Assembly: GCF_900106855.1 (NCBI RefSeq) | Contig: NZ_FNWI01000004.1 | Span: forward strand, 496,001 to 560,000 | Source of the DNA: Varibaculum massiliense | GTDB lineage: Bacteria; Actinomycetota; Actinomycetes; Actinomycetales; Actinomycetaceae | Direction: 5' to 3' | DNA length: 64,000 nt | Shown: positions 53,978 through 63,760 of the stretch, piece after piece | Layout of the letters: each line of letters begins with the position of its first letter | Numbering within the stretch: position 1 is the first letter of the stretch | Position numbers and translations under genes: made by a program | Notes under the pieces: model-generated | The model's input: the letters and a program-made list of their open reading frames with translations, nothing else | What the model was told of the DNA's origin: nothing | Databases searched by the model: none

Positions 53978-54744
53978 GCCAAGAACACTTCCTTAGCTAG
54001 TTTTTCCAGGTCTTTACCAGCGAGTTCTGCCAGGCGCTGATCTGAAATCAGCATTTCAATTTCGCCGGGAGCTGCGAATTTAACTGTGCTAGTGTGTCCG
54101 AATTTATCCGCATCTGCCAGTACCACCGCCTGGCGACTGCATTGCACCATTGCCCGCTTTACCGCAGCTTCCTCGATATCGGGGGTGGTGTAGCCATCGA
54201 GCAGATCCATCCCGTTAGCACCCAAGAAGGTCAGATCAGGGTGGAGAGCGCGCACGGCCTGCACTGTCATCGCTCCGACTGTGGCCAGGGTAGATTCGCG
54301 TACCGTCCCTCCAATTAGATGTACTTTTAGGCTGCGGGTACGGGTGGCTACTGCCGCTGCAATTGCCGCAGAGTTAGTCACCAACAGCAAATCTGCGCGG
54401 TCAGGGAGCATTTCTGCAAAATAGGCGGTCGAGGAGCCGGAATCCAAGAAAACCGTAAACGCGCCCTCGGGAATGTGGCTGAGGGCGAGCTGTGCCATTT
54501 TCCTTTTTTCTTCGCCGTTGATTTTCATCCGCTCTGACAGTTGCGACTCGGGGATCTGTTGGAGGCCGACTGCTCCCCCGTAAACTCGTTTCGCTTTGCC
54601 CTGGTCAGATAGTATTTCGAGGTCACGGCGAATAGTTTCATCAGAGACTTCAAAACGCTGGGCTAACTCCCGCAGATTCACTTGCCCAAACTCTGATAAT
54701 GCTTGTTCGATGAGGAGGCGGCGACCTCCGCTATGTACAGACAC
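53974..54744 (-). CDS. fruR: DeoR-family regulator of the fructose operon
   Basis: 256 aa from GTG 54744, chosen because GGGAGG lies 5 nt upstream (an in-frame GTG at 54768 has no site). N-terminal winged helix VNLRELAQRFEVSDETIRRDLEIL, then the DeoR sensor domain with VFLDSGSSTAYFAEML and GANGMDLLDGYTTPDIEEAAVKRAM, which binds sugar phosphates. First gene of fruR-fruK-fruA-ptsH; the ligand is probably fructose-1-P or fructose-1,6-bisphosphate (inference). Confidence 0.9.
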   Translation of the reverse strand: MSVHSGGRRLLIEQALSEFGQVNLRELAQRFEVSDETIRRDLEILSDQGKAKRVYGGAVGLQQIPESQLSERMKINGEEKRKMAQLALSHIPEGAFTVFLDSGSSTAYFAEMLPDRADLLLVTNSAAIAAAVATRTRSLKVHLIGGTVRESTLATVGAMTVQAVRALHPDLTFLGANGMDLLDGYTTPDIEEAAVKRAMVQCSRQAVVLADADKFGHTSTVKFAAPGEIEMLISDQRLAELAGKDLEKLAKEVFLA

Positions 54745-54768
54745 CTTAGCCTCCCGTTCTGCTGCCAC

Positions 54769-54987
54769 AATCGAACCAGGTAGCTAGAGTATTACCAGAG
54801 TCCGTTTACAATTACTCTACCCATCATTACACGTGGCTTCAATACTTATTGTGAGTTTACTGAGAGATTTTGTGGACTTAATCGATTATCTTTACGATTA
54901 TTATGGATTTTTGAGATGTTTCCTTGTTTAACTTCCTAAAACGTGCAACACTGTCACTATAAAGTTACCCCTCACTGAGGAGGATAA
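54769..54987. promoter_or_regulatory. Divergent fruR / ptsI control region
   Basis: A low-GC 219-nt interval. It contains the direct repeat CGATTAT (54883-54889 and 54895-54901), spaced 12 bp, which could be a regulator-binding site. TATAAA at about 54958-54963 is a candidate ptsI -10 element without a clear -35. GAGGAGGATAA precedes the ptsI ATG. Confidence 0.4.
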
Positions 54988-56661
54988 ATGTCTGCAGAAG
55001 AAACAATTTATGGCACTCCCGTAGTCAATGGTCTAGCTTACGGACCGGTTGCCTGGGTAAGCCGTTTCGAAATCCCCAAACTACCTGCCACAAAAATCCC
55101 GCTGGATGAGCGGGAAGCAGAAGCCGAGCGTTACACCCAAGCATCCCAAGCCGTATCCGGTCGCCTCTTGGCACGCTCTAAGGAAACCGTAGGCAGCGCC
55201 GCGGCTGTTTTAGCAGCACAAGCGGAACTTTCCCGTGACCCTGGTTTCAAGAAAATGGTGGTCAAAGCGATAAACAAAGGTATCCCGGCTGCCAGCGCGG
55301 TAATCACCACCACCGAAATGTTTTGCACCATGTTTGAAAAAGCCGGGGGGTTGATGGCCGAACACACCACTGACCTCAACGATCTGTGCTTGCGGGTAGT
55401 GGCGGAGCTGCTAGGAGAACCCGAGCCGGGACTGCCTCATTTATCCGAGCCTTCGATACTTTTCGCCGACGATCTGGCTCCGGCTGATACTGCCGGACTG
55501 AACCCGGAAAAAATCTTGGCTTTGGTTACCGAACAGGGTGGCCCCACCTCCCACACTTCAATTATTGCTCGCCAGCTGGGGATTCCCTGTATCGTGGCGG
55601 TGCGTAAACTCCACCAAATTGCTCAGGGGGAACAGGTATTCGTAGACGCCTCCCTAGGATCGATAACCACTGGAGCCGACCCGGATGAAACCCGCCCGAA
55701 AGTTGCGGCTGATCTGCGCACGCGCGAAGATATCCGCCACTGGCAGGGGCCGGCACGGCTTGCCAGTGGCGAGGACGTGGAACTGTTAGCCAATGTACAA
55801 GATGGCCCCGGGGCAAAGAAAGCCGCCGCCGGATACGCTCAGGGGGTAGGACTTTTCCGCACTGAGCTGTGTTTCTTAGATTCAATGAAAGAGCCTACTT
55901 GCGCAGAGCAGGCAGAAATATATTCCCAGGTATTGGCGGCTTTTCCTGATAAAAAGGTGGTTACCCGCACTTTAGATGCCGGCTCGGATAAACCAATTTC
56001 TTGGGCAACTTTAGAGGAAGAACCTAACCCCGCCCTAGGGGTACGCGGGCTACGTACTACTGGGATTGAAGAAAAACTGTTCACCCGGCAATTAGATGCA
56101 ATCGCGCAGGCCGCCCAGGGGCATCCCGGGAAAAACTGGGTGCTGGTACCGATGGTGTCTACCTTGTCGGAGGCAAAGTGGGTAGCGAAGCTGATTCGCC
56201 AGCGAGGACTTGCTGCCGGAATCATGGTGGAAGTGCCGGCGGTTGCGATTATGATTGACCAGTTCTTAGCCGAGGTTGATTTCGTTTCTATTGGCACTAA
56301 TGACCTCACCCAGTATGTGATGGCTGCCGACCGGATGAACGCTAATCTGGCGACCTACACTGACCCGTGGCAACCAGCAGTTTTAACCCTGATTTCTCGG
56401 GTAGCTGCCTCCGGGGTGCGCCTAAGCAAGCCGGTCGGAGTATGCGGGGAGGCAGCTGCTGACCCCATTTTGGCTTGCGTATTAATCGGCATGGGGGTCA
56501 CTTCCCTGTCAATGGCTGCCTCGGCGATTCCCGGAGTGGGCGCCCAGCTAGAACAGGTCACCAAGAAGCAGTGCGAAAACGCCGCACAAGCGATTTTAAC
56601 AGCCAAAGATAGCGGAGATGCCCGCGCCAAAGCGCGCCGGGCTCTGGGAATTGACCGCTGA
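54988..56661 (+). CDS. ptsI: PTS enzyme I
   Basis: 557 aa, transfers phosphate from PEP to HPr. Active His189 in GGPTSHTSIIARQLG, the PEP-binding region GVGLFRTELCFL and TLDAGSDKP, MVEVPAVAIMID, FVSIGTNDLTQYVMAADR and the C-terminal GVCGEAAADP with its cysteine. GAGGAGG upstream of the ATG. It is transcribed away from the fructose operon and converges on the FHA gene with a 1-nt gap. Confidence 0.95.
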   Translation: MSAEETIYGTPVVNGLAYGPVAWVSRFEIPKLPATKIPLDEREAEAERYTQASQAVSGRLLARSKETVGSAAAVLAAQAELSRDPGFKKMVVKAINKGIPAASAVITTTEMFCTMFEKAGGLMAEHTTDLNDLCLRVVAELLGEPEPGLPHLSEPSILFADDLAPADTAGLNPEKILALVTEQGGPTSHTSIIARQLGIPCIVAVRKLHQIAQGEQVFVDASLGSITTGADPDETRPKVAADLRTREDIRHWQGPARLASGEDVELLANVQDGPGAKKAAAGYAQGVGLFRTELCFLDSMKEPTCAEQAEIYSQVLAAFPDKKVVTRTLDAGSDKPISWATLEEEPNPALGVRGLRTTGIEEKLFTRQLDAIAQAAQGHPGKNWVLVPMVSTLSEAKWVAKLIRQRGLAAGIMVEVPAVAIMIDQFLAEVDFVSIGTNDLTQYVMAADRMNANLATYTDPWQPAVLTLISRVAASGVRLSKPVGVCGEAAADPILACVLIGMGVTSLSMAASAIPGVGAQLEQVTKKQCENAAQAILTAKDSGDARAKARRALGIDR

Positions 56662-56662
56662 C

Positions 56663-57430
56663 TTAATACCCGGCGGGGGCAGTTCCGATAGACAGGTATT
56701 GCCCCTCCCCCAGGTCAACGATATCGCCCGCTTGCAGCACTACCGGGTCTGCGGGTTCAATCGGGTAAATCTGCCCGCTGCGGCGCAAACGGGTGCCATT
56801 TACCGACTCTAGATCTTTCAGCGAGGGATTACCGTGCTCATCTATATAGAGCAGGCAGTGGGTGCGGGAAATCTGTTTAGCCGGACTCGGCACGGTCATA
56901 GTTTGGGCTTGGGGATAGGAAGAGGTAGCGGCATCCGGGCGGCGACCTACCACAATCGCGTCCTCTAAAATCATGGACTGCCCTTGCCCGGAAGTCACTG
57001 TATAACGCAATGCCGGCTGGTAACCGGGTTGTTCCCCATATTGAGGTTGCATCCCGTATTGCCCCTGCCCATAGTCAGCTTGCCCATACTGTTGCTGGTA
57101 TTGAGGCTGTTCTTGATATTGGGGCTGTTCGTAGGAGGGCTGCTGGTAGGCAGGTTGTCCATATTCCGGTTGCCCATACTCAGACTGTCCATATTCGGAT
57201 GGCTGATATCCAGGAACGCCTTGGGGAGAATACCCCGCGTATTGGGGAGCTTGCGGTTGTTCACCATAAGGATTGGGGTAGGCGGGATTTCCCGCCTGAG
57301 CATAGGGGGCGGGATTTCCCGGCACGGGCGCACCGGATTCCGCTTGGGGAGCTCCATAAACCCCGTTGGGCGGATAACCTGCACTAGCATTACCCGACTG
57401 GTTCGGATAGTACTGGTAGGGATCGTTATT
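56663..57430 (-). CDS. FHA-domain protein with Tyr/Gln/Pro-rich N-terminus
   Basis: 255 aa from ATG 57430 (GGAGGAAACC upstream). Residues about 1-150 are low-complexity Pro/Tyr/Gln/Gly repeats (YGQPEYGQPAYQQPSYEQ style). The C-terminal FHA domain has VVGRRPDA, ISRTHCLLY and LKDLESVNGTRLRRSG, with the phosphothreonine-binding Arg, Ser and Asn. It should bind a phosphoprotein, most simply a target of the kinase encoded upstream. Confidence 0.88.
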   Translation of the reverse strand, partial: NNDPYQYYPNQSGNASAGYPPNGVYGAPQAESGAPVPGNPAPYAQAGNPAYPNPYGEQPQAPQYAGYSPQGVPGYQPSEYGQSEYGQPEYGQPAYQQPSYEQPQYQEQPQYQQQYGQADYGQGQYGMQPQYGEQPGYQPALRYTVTSGQGQSMILEDAIVVGRRPDAATSSYPQAQTMTVPSPAKQISRTHCLLYIDEHGNPSLKDLESVNGTRLRRSGQIYPIEPADPVVLQAGDIVDLGEGQYLSIGTAPAGY

Positions 57431-57472
57431 CATCTGGTTTCCTCCATTACCAACCGGCAATTTTGCACTCTC

Positions 57473-58927
57473 CTATTGGCACCAGTCTACCCCAGGCGAG
57501 ATTTTTCCATCTAAGCTCACCGCGAAAACTTTTACACACCATTTCCCACCCTGGGGCTTAAGAGTTATTTCTGGTTCGGTCACCGTATGACTGCCCGCAT
57601 CTTTGCCATCTTGGGTCACCTGCACCTGGTAAGAGGCGGGAGTATCGCCCTCGCCCGGTTTCCAAGTTAAAGTTATTTGTCCATCTGCAGCCGGTTTCCC
57701 TTCCAAGGAGGTAACCGCAGATACTTCCGCCACGATGCCGTCATCCGCGGAGGCGGTAATTAGCGGTTCGCTGGTACTGGGAGCGCTTTTAACCGAGGTG
57801 GTACCGGATTTGAAATAGTAAGCAACCCCAGCACCAGTTCCGGCTACCAGCACAAAAGCTCCAATTAGGGCTAGGAAGATTCGCCGCCAACCCAAGCGGG
57901 AGGCGGGCGATAGGGAGCGCGAAAGGGCTACCGAAGAGCTACCCCCCACAATCAGGGGACTATCTGCTCTCCCGCTATCTGCCCCCGCTAAGGATGGCTG
58001 CGAACCGGAAACATCTTTCAGGCGAGTGGCATCTGGATCTGTGGATACCCGCGCCAGAGTTGGATTGGCGCTCGCAATATCCATACTGGTCAGCGGGAAA
58101 CCAAGTTGGGCTTGTACCTCAGACAGGGTTTGCCCAAATTGGGAGGCGCTTTCTGGACGATCCGCGGGATCGGCTTGCAGCGCCCAGGCCAGAATCTCGC
58201 GTAACGGAGAAATTAACTGAGGAGCATCTAGGCGGGGAGCAGTATGCAGAACCCGCTGGGTCAGGGCAGATACCGAGTTATCACCGCCGGGAATCTCATG
58301 GGGACTACGCCCGGTAACCAGCGAATGCATAGTTGCCGCCAGGGAATAAATGTCGCTAGCGGCTCCCGCCAGGGAATTCTCATCATGTTGCTCCGGAGGC
58401 GCCCAGGGTACTGAAAGCCCTAAAACATCCCGGTGAGCCAGGGGCTTTCCCAATGGTAAAGCTAAACCAAAATCAGAAAGCACCGGGGTGGAAAACTCGG
58501 AAATCAGCACGTTTGCGGGTTTCACATCCCGGTGCGACAATCCCGCCCGATGCACAGTTTCTAGCGCTCCCGCCAAACGAATCGTGATATCCAGGGCATC
58601 TTTGAGGGGAAGTGGATGGCGACGAACCCGCTGCGACAAATTCGTAACCGGACAGTATTGCAACACCAGAAAGGGGCGACCATCAGGCAGTTTCCCGGTT
58701 TGATACAGGGAGAGAATCGCCGGATGCGCACAGGTAGCAGCCAGAGCGTCCGCCTCGGTAGTAAAAACTTGTCGTCCTTCTCGACTGCCCAGTTCTCGCA
58801 GGACTTTAACTGCCACTTGACGTTGGGGACGTTTTTGGTCGTAGAGGTAAACATCAGCAAATCCGCCTCTCCCCAGCAAAGTTTTCACGCTATATCCCGG
58901 AATTTTAGGGGGTGTCTGTACCATCAT
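57473..58927 (-). CDS. Membrane Ser/Thr protein kinase with extracellular FN3-like domain
   Basis: 484 aa PknB-type kinase. Gly loop LLGRGGFADVY (18-27), Lys41, HRDVKPANV (132-140) and DFG at 152-154, all intact. After a disordered juxtamembrane part comes one membrane helix (about 348-372) and a C-terminal outside domain of about 90 residues resembling fibronectin type III (ITLTWKPGEGDTPASYQVQV), with two cysteines near the end. No PASTA repeats. It overlaps the transglutaminase-like gene by 23 nt. Confidence 0.9.
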   Translation of the reverse strand: MMVQTPPKIPGYSVKTLLGRGGFADVYLYDQKRPQRQVAVKVLRELGSREGRQVFTTEADALAATCAHPAILSLYQTGKLPDGRPFLVLQYCPVTNLSQRVRRHPLPLKDALDITIRLAGALETVHRAGLSHRDVKPANVLISEFSTPVLSDFGLALPLGKPLAHRDVLGLSVPWAPPEQHDENSLAGAASDIYSLAATMHSLVTGRSPHEIPGGDNSVSALTQRVLHTAPRLDAPQLISPLREILAWALQADPADRPESASQFGQTLSEVQAQLGFPLTSMDIASANPTLARVSTDPDATRLKDVSGSQPSLAGADSGRADSPLIVGGSSSVALSRSLSPASRLGWRRIFLALIGAFVLVAGTGAGVAYYFKSGTTSVKSAPSTSEPLITASADDGIVAEVSAVTSLEGKPAADGQITLTWKPGEGDTPASYQVQVTQDGKDAGSHTVTEPEITLKPQGGKWCVKVFAVSLDGKISPGVDWCQ

Positions 58928-61541
58928 CGTCCCCTTTCCGTAGGCGAGTCTCGTCTATATTGGCTGGTGAAGACGCCCGGCGAGTGTAATCTAGTGCGTC
59001 CTGATTTCCTCCGGGATTGTTCCGCGGATTAGGCGGAGGAGGAGGTGGCAGCGGAGAAACGGTAGGGTTCACTAGACGGGTGCCGTCACTAAAATCTATA
59101 CCTACCTGCGGTAATCCCACTTTCCCTAGGCGAGTAGCTTCCGAGAACGCCCCGCCCGCTACTGCCGTAACCGGAGCGGTTTCCCCGCGCACCGGAGCTA
59201 AGGGCGTGCGTAACTGTCGGTATTCCTGCTGGGTAAGCCCCAAGGACAAGCTAGGTAGCGAAATCTCTTTGCGCGGGGTAAGGATCTTATCCAGCCCGGG
59301 GACCGCGGTGAATTTTTGGGCGAAACCACTGCGGATAAAGCGGCTATAAAGCGATGAGGGGCGAATCGCGGCTACCAGGGCTTTAGCTTTCCCCGCTGCC
59401 GCTTTCCAGGTGTCAGTTAACTGCTTAACTAGCTCCCACGCCCAGTCGGAATCGATCTCGCTATCGAGACCGGGACTATAATCCAGGTAATCTGCGATTC
59501 CGGCTAGCTCTCTTGCCCCCGATTCTGCCTCCCCCTGTTTTATTCCTCCCAGGTAAGTGTCGATTATCCAGGCGGCTTCTTGCCGGGTGGCTCCTGCCGG
59601 GAGCCGTACCCCGCGGTCACGGAAGCGATCTACTATTTCTTCCCAGGCTCCGCGCAAGCGTTTTCCAGGCTCTTTAGCTTTCCGCCTTCTGCGCGCGCGA
59701 TACCACTTAGCCAGCAGCACTAGCAGAATCGGCGAAAGTAGCAGCAATAACCAGGAACCATATTTTGCGGCCACCGCTAGCGCCGCCAGAATCTGTATTC
59801 CGGTCGAAGGATTGTCGGCGTGCGCCTGCTTTTCCACGTGCGGTAAAACCGGCGGAGTGGCCGGTGGTGGGGGCGGCTGTAACACCTGCGGTTTAGGCAC
59901 AGATTTAGGTTGCGGTTGATCGGTGCGAGGTACTCGCTCCCGCGGAGGCGTGGGATCAAAAGGCACCCAACCTACGTCCTTAAATTTCACTTCCACCCAG
60001 GCATGAACGTTATCGCCCTTTAGTTTCAGGTTCCCGCCAGCTTTCTTATCGGCCGGGTAGGCACCCAACACTACTCGCGCAGGCGCCCCAAACGCCCTGA
60101 CCATCAGTGCCATAGCTACCGCGTATTGTTCATCGTCACCGATTAGCTCTTTCCCTTGGAAGAATTGGCTCATCCGAGCCGCGCGGTGTCCGGGACGCGA
60201 AAGTCCATCTGAGCCGTCAGAGAAGAAACCTTGCCCTGATAAATAGGACTCCACATTGCGTACTTTTTGCAAAGGAGTAGTTGCCCGGGCGGTTAACTGA
60301 TTATTTAGTTCGGTAATTTCGGTGGGAACCGCCTCGTCTTTGCCTTGGGGGATGGGGTCAAACTCCAGTCCCGAAATCCGCGAGTCGTTGGGAATCCGGT
60401 CTTTGGCGAACCCTACCTGGTAGGAGAGGTTAGCGGGGGCAGTAGCGAAGGCTGAGCGCAGCGAGGTCGAATAGTAAATAACTGGTTTTGGTTGGGAAGC
60501 TACTTTTAGGGAATAGGCATCGCCCAAGAGAGGCACCCAGGGTTGGTCATAGTTCACCAGTTTTATGTGCGCGGTACTATCAGCTGAAACCTGTTTATCT
60601 AATACCGAATCAACCTGCACAAATTGCACGTTCAGCTGGGGGTCGATTTTAAAAACTGTGCCGTCATAAGCGTTCATAGCGGCAAAACGCACCCTACTGC
60701 CCGCCGGATAGTTCTTGACCTCGGCGATGGTTTTATCTTTCCAGTCGCGAGAAAGATGCCTAAAGGAGGCTAGCGGGGAAATAAAGTCTTCTAGTTCTAC
60801 TGGCGGTAGTACGTGGGTGCGGAGCACTTCCCGGTTGCCGCGTTCAGTTATCGCCGCCAAAGATGCGGAGGCCAGGCAGATAACCACGGTGACCGCCACC
60901 ATCGCTAAGGGGCGGGTAAAGCTGCTTTTCTGCCTGCCTCCCGCTAGGTTAACCCGGCGGGTACGTGCCTTGGTAGCAGAACCGGTAACCAGGGCGCACC
61001 AAAGTAGGGCTACCAGGAAATATCCGGCTCCTGCCCAACGCGCCGCCGGAACCACTTGGGCTCCCCAAGCAATCGCTACCACCAGGCTAATGGTGGCAGG
61101 TACCAGCGCCACCCAGGGGCGACGCGAAGCCGCCGCTAATCCCGCTAGTAGGGCGGTTACGAGGCAAGTAATTAGTGACAGTACCGCTAGTCCCCCTAAG
61201 GGGGTTAGGGGGAGAGACGCGGTTAGGGCGTCGCGCCAACAGGTCACCGTGGAGGTCACCAACACTTGCAGACCAGATAATGAGGGGTAAAACTTGCGTC
61301 CCAGCGGGTCAGTAGCAGCCAAGGTGGGGCCGAAGGCTAAAAATACCCCCAGCATCAGGGTCACAGTGGAGATTATTCCCAGGTGCCAGCGGCGAACCAC
61401 TAGAGCAATCAGCACCCCCAGGACGGTGCCTCCGATGGCCGCTACTGCCCCGGTGAAACCCAGGAAAGGCAGGGCAAATAACCAGCAGGGAACGATGAAT
61501 AAAAACAGGGAGCTTAAGCAGATTAAATCGGATCTTTTCAT
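58905..61541 (-). CDS. Transglutaminase-like membrane protein (DUF3488/TgpA type), Cys replaced
   Basis: 878 aa. About six N-terminal membrane helices (1-230), an extracellular region, a transglutaminase-like core with GDDEQYAVAMALMVRAFGAP, NVHAWVEVKF (His513) and VPFDPT (Asp529), a Pro-rich stretch, another membrane helix (about 605-625) and a long cytoplasmic tail. The catalytic Cys is Asp470, so classical transglutaminase or protease activity is unlikely. It overlaps the DUF58 gene by 4 nt. Confidence 0.88.
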   Translation of the reverse strand: MKRSDLICLSSLFLFIVPCWLFALPFLGFTGAVAAIGGTVLGVLIALVVRRWHLGIISTVTLMLGVFLAFGPTLAATDPLGRKFYPSLSGLQVLVTSTVTCWRDALTASLPLTPLGGLAVLSLITCLVTALLAGLAAASRRPWVALVPATISLVVAIAWGAQVVPAARWAGAGYFLVALLWCALVTGSATKARTRRVNLAGGRQKSSFTRPLAMVAVTVVICLASASLAAITERGNREVLRTHVLPPVELEDFISPLASFRHLSRDWKDKTIAEVKNYPAGSRVRFAAMNAYDGTVFKIDPQLNVQFVQVDSVLDKQVSADSTAHIKLVNYDQPWVPLLGDAYSLKVASQPKPVIYYSTSLRSAFATAPANLSYQVGFAKDRIPNDSRISGLEFDPIPQGKDEAVPTEITELNNQLTARATTPLQKVRNVESYLSGQGFFSDGSDGLSRPGHRAARMSQFFQGKELIGDDEQYAVAMALMVRAFGAPARVVLGAYPADKKAGGNLKLKGDNVHAWVEVKFKDVGWVPFDPTPPRERVPRTDQPQPKSVPKPQVLQPPPPPATPPVLPHVEKQAHADNPSTGIQILAALAVAAKYGSWLLLLLSPILLVLLAKWYRARRRRKAKEPGKRLRGAWEEIVDRFRDRGVRLPAGATRQEAAWIIDTYLGGIKQGEAESGARELAGIADYLDYSPGLDSEIDSDWAWELVKQLTDTWKAAAGKAKALVAAIRPSSLYSRFIRSGFAQKFTAVPGLDKILTPRKEISLPSLSLGLTQQEYRQLRTPLAPVRGETAPVTAVAGGAFSEATRLGKVGLPQVGIDFSDGTRLVNPTVSPLPPPPPPNPRNNPGGNQDALDYTRRASSPANIDETRLRKGDDDGTDTP

Positions 61542-62788
61542 GCCTGGCTCACCCCATTTAGCGCTCGGGGGAGCTGCGTGAGATCCCCGATGTTTAGTAG
61601 TCGCCGCGAAGAAGAGCCTCGCCGAGTCAAAGTAGCGCCGGCATCTGCCCGCACGCCGGTGGTAGCCATATCAGCGGGAGGCAGCAAACAGATTTGTTGC
61701 AGGCGGCGCATAGATACTCCCGGTCCGCAGATCAGGGAACAAACCGAGGCCTGCGCCTCATGGGCAAGCGCCCAGCGCACCAGATGCCGATACTCTTGGG
61801 CATCCTCCTGGGGCTGCACTTCGGTAAGAAAGTCCAATACCGCTCGGGAAGTGGCGGCTTTCACCACGGTTTTGCCCGCATACAGGGTCAGGGGCTGCCC
61901 ACTGGACAGGGAGGAAACCGCTAGAGAGGCCGCCGCCTCTACCGCGAGTTCAAAATCAGCTTCCCCATAATTTTCGCGTTTCAGATCCAGCACAATCAAA
62001 TGGTGGGAGCGGCGAGTCTCTAGGTATTGCCGCATCATTAACTGGCCAGTATGCGCTGACATTTTCCAGTGAATATGGCGGCGGTCATCCCCACTTTCGT
62101 AGGGGCGCAAGGCATGAAAAGCAGCATCAGAACTGGTTATTACCTGCGAGGTTGCCCCCTCCATATCCCGAGAATAACCGCTTAAAGTTCCCAGAGCCGG
62201 GGTGAAGTTGGGATACACGTAGACCTCTTGGAAATCCGGCCAAGAACGCACCCGGCGAATCAGCCCCAAAATATCTTGCCGCACGGTACGGGGCGGCCCC
62301 ACTATAATCTTTTCTCTCCGCCTAGTTTGCAGCTGGAAATCCCGGCTAAAACTCTTATCGGAACGCAAAGTTGGCAGGGCAATATCGGCTTGCTCCCTCC
62401 CCAAGGACAACTCTATTTTGAGGGCGCGCACCGCCCGGCGTCCATTATTCTTGGCGGTTGCCCGTCCGATCAGATCTTGTCCTTTTCGCAACCGGTCTTG
62501 TTCTACCCGCACCCGCACCGAGAGGTCTCCCCCGCCCCAAGTTTGCGCTACCGCAGCTACCAGGGCTAATAGGGAGGCAAACATCACTGCGCCGGCCTCT
62601 GCCCAATCCCACAGCAGCCAGGCAGCCAGGCTGGCGAGTCCTCCTACCAGGACTAGCCATCCTAAGCCGGTGAGCGGAATTTTGCGTAGCGCGCCCAGAT
62701 AAGTGGTGCTGCGCGCCCGTTTCCAGGCTTTATTTCCGCTTTTCAGCGCGCTCTTTAGCGCGGTGGTGGTGGTTTCGGGAACTTTCAT
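61538..62788 (-). CDS. DUF58 domain protein
   Basis: 416 aa. Two membrane helices at about 35-85 (LVLVGGLASLAAWLLW and VMFASLLALVAAVAQTW), then a beta domain and the DUF58 signature YESGDDRRHIHWKMSAHTG followed by a vWA-like fold (HHLIVLDLKREN). DUF58 proteins partner with MoxR ATPases, as in this operon. It overlaps the next gene by 4 nt and is 3 nt after moxR. Confidence 0.92.
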   Translation of the reverse strand: MKVPETTTTALKSALKSGNKAWKRARSTTYLGALRKIPLTGLGWLVLVGGLASLAAWLLWDWAEAGAVMFASLLALVAAVAQTWGGGDLSVRVRVEQDRLRKGQDLIGRATAKNNGRRAVRALKIELSLGREQADIALPTLRSDKSFSRDFQLQTRRREKIIVGPPRTVRQDILGLIRRVRSWPDFQEVYVYPNFTPALGTLSGYSRDMEGATSQVITSSDAAFHALRPYESGDDRRHIHWKMSAHTGQLMMRQYLETRRSHHLIVLDLKRENYGEADFELAVEAAASLAVSSLSSGQPLTLYAGKTVVKAATSRAVLDFLTEVQPQEDAQEYRHLVRWALAHEAQASVCSLICGPGVSMRRLQQICLLPPADMATTGVRADAGATLTRRGSSSRRLLNIGDLTQLPRALNGVSQA

Positions 62789-62791
62789 TAT

Positions 62792-63760
62792 TTAGGCCTG
62801 CGAATCCACTGGCGGAGGTACCTCATTGAGCGCCCTCTCGACTACGCTTTGCGCGGTCGCTCCCTCAAAGAGGGCATCGGCATCCATAATGATCCTATGC
62901 GACCAAACTGGCACTGCCAGGGTCTTTATATCATCTGGCAATACGTAGTGGCGTCCTTGAGAAGCCGCCCACACTTTCGCCATCCGCATCATCCCGATAG
63001 CCGCCCGAGTAGAAACCCCCAGGTTAACGGCATCATCTTCGCGGGTGGCTTCCGCTAGTTGCTGCACGTATCGGGTGATTTGCTCATCTACATAGTTGCG
63101 CAGCCCCATTTCTCCTAAGGCATTAATTTCTTCCGCTTTTACCACCGCGGTTAAATCTTTCGATAGGTCAGGTTGGGAAGCTCCCGACAAGATCTTCACT
63201 GTAGTTTCCTGATCGGGATACCCCAGGGAAACTTTAATCAAGAAGCGGTCTAGCTGCGCTTCGGGAAGTTTATAGGTGCCTGCCTGCTCCACCGGGTTTT
63301 GAGTGGCAATCACCAGGAATGGCGAATCTACCGGATGTACCACCCCATCCACGCTGACCTGGCGTTCTTCCATTACTTCTAGCAGTGCCGACTGGGTTTT
63401 GGGACTGGCGCGGTTGATTTCGTCCGCGAGCACGATATTGGCGAAAATCGGGCCGGCATGGAAATCCCACTGCTTGGTTTTTTGGTCATAAACGGTCACC
63501 CCGGTAATGTCGGTGGGTAACATATCGGGCGTGAACTGAATCCGGCTGTGCGAGGCAGCTACGGAGGCGGCGAGGGCGCGTGCCAGGGCAGTTTTCCCAG
63601 TTCCGGGTGCGTCCTCTAAAAGTACGTGTCCACCTGCCAAGAAGGCCGCGAGTACCAGGCGTACCTGGTGTCCTTTACCGAGTATCGCCTGATCAACGTT
63701 TTCGGCGATTTGCGCGAAACGGGTGGAAAAATCGGCGGCTTCTGCCTGTTTAAGGATCAT
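62792..63760 (-). CDS. MoxR-family AAA+ ATPase
   Basis: 322 aa. Walker A APGTGKTALARALA, Walker B IVLADEINRASPKTQSALLEVMEE, sensor ATQNPVEQAGTYKLPEAQLDRF and the C-terminal lid domain. MoxR proteins act as chaperone-like ATPases with vWA/DUF58 partners. It overlaps the upstream frame by 4 nt (ATGA). It anchors a five-gene run down to the FHA gene. Confidence 0.94.
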   Translation of the reverse strand: MILKQAEAADFSTRFAQIAENVDQAILGKGHQVRLVLAAFLAGGHVLLEDAPGTGKTALARALAASVAASHSRIQFTPDMLPTDITGVTVYDQKTKQWDFHAGPIFANIVLADEINRASPKTQSALLEVMEERQVSVDGVVHPVDSPFLVIATQNPVEQAGTYKLPEAQLDRFLIKVSLGYPDQETTVKILSGASQPDLSKDLTAVVKAEEINALGEMGLRNYVDEQITRYVQQLAEATREDDAVNLGVSTRAAIGMMRMAKVWAASQGRHYVLPDDIKTLAVPVWSHRIIMDADALFEGATAQSVVERALNEVPPPVDSQA

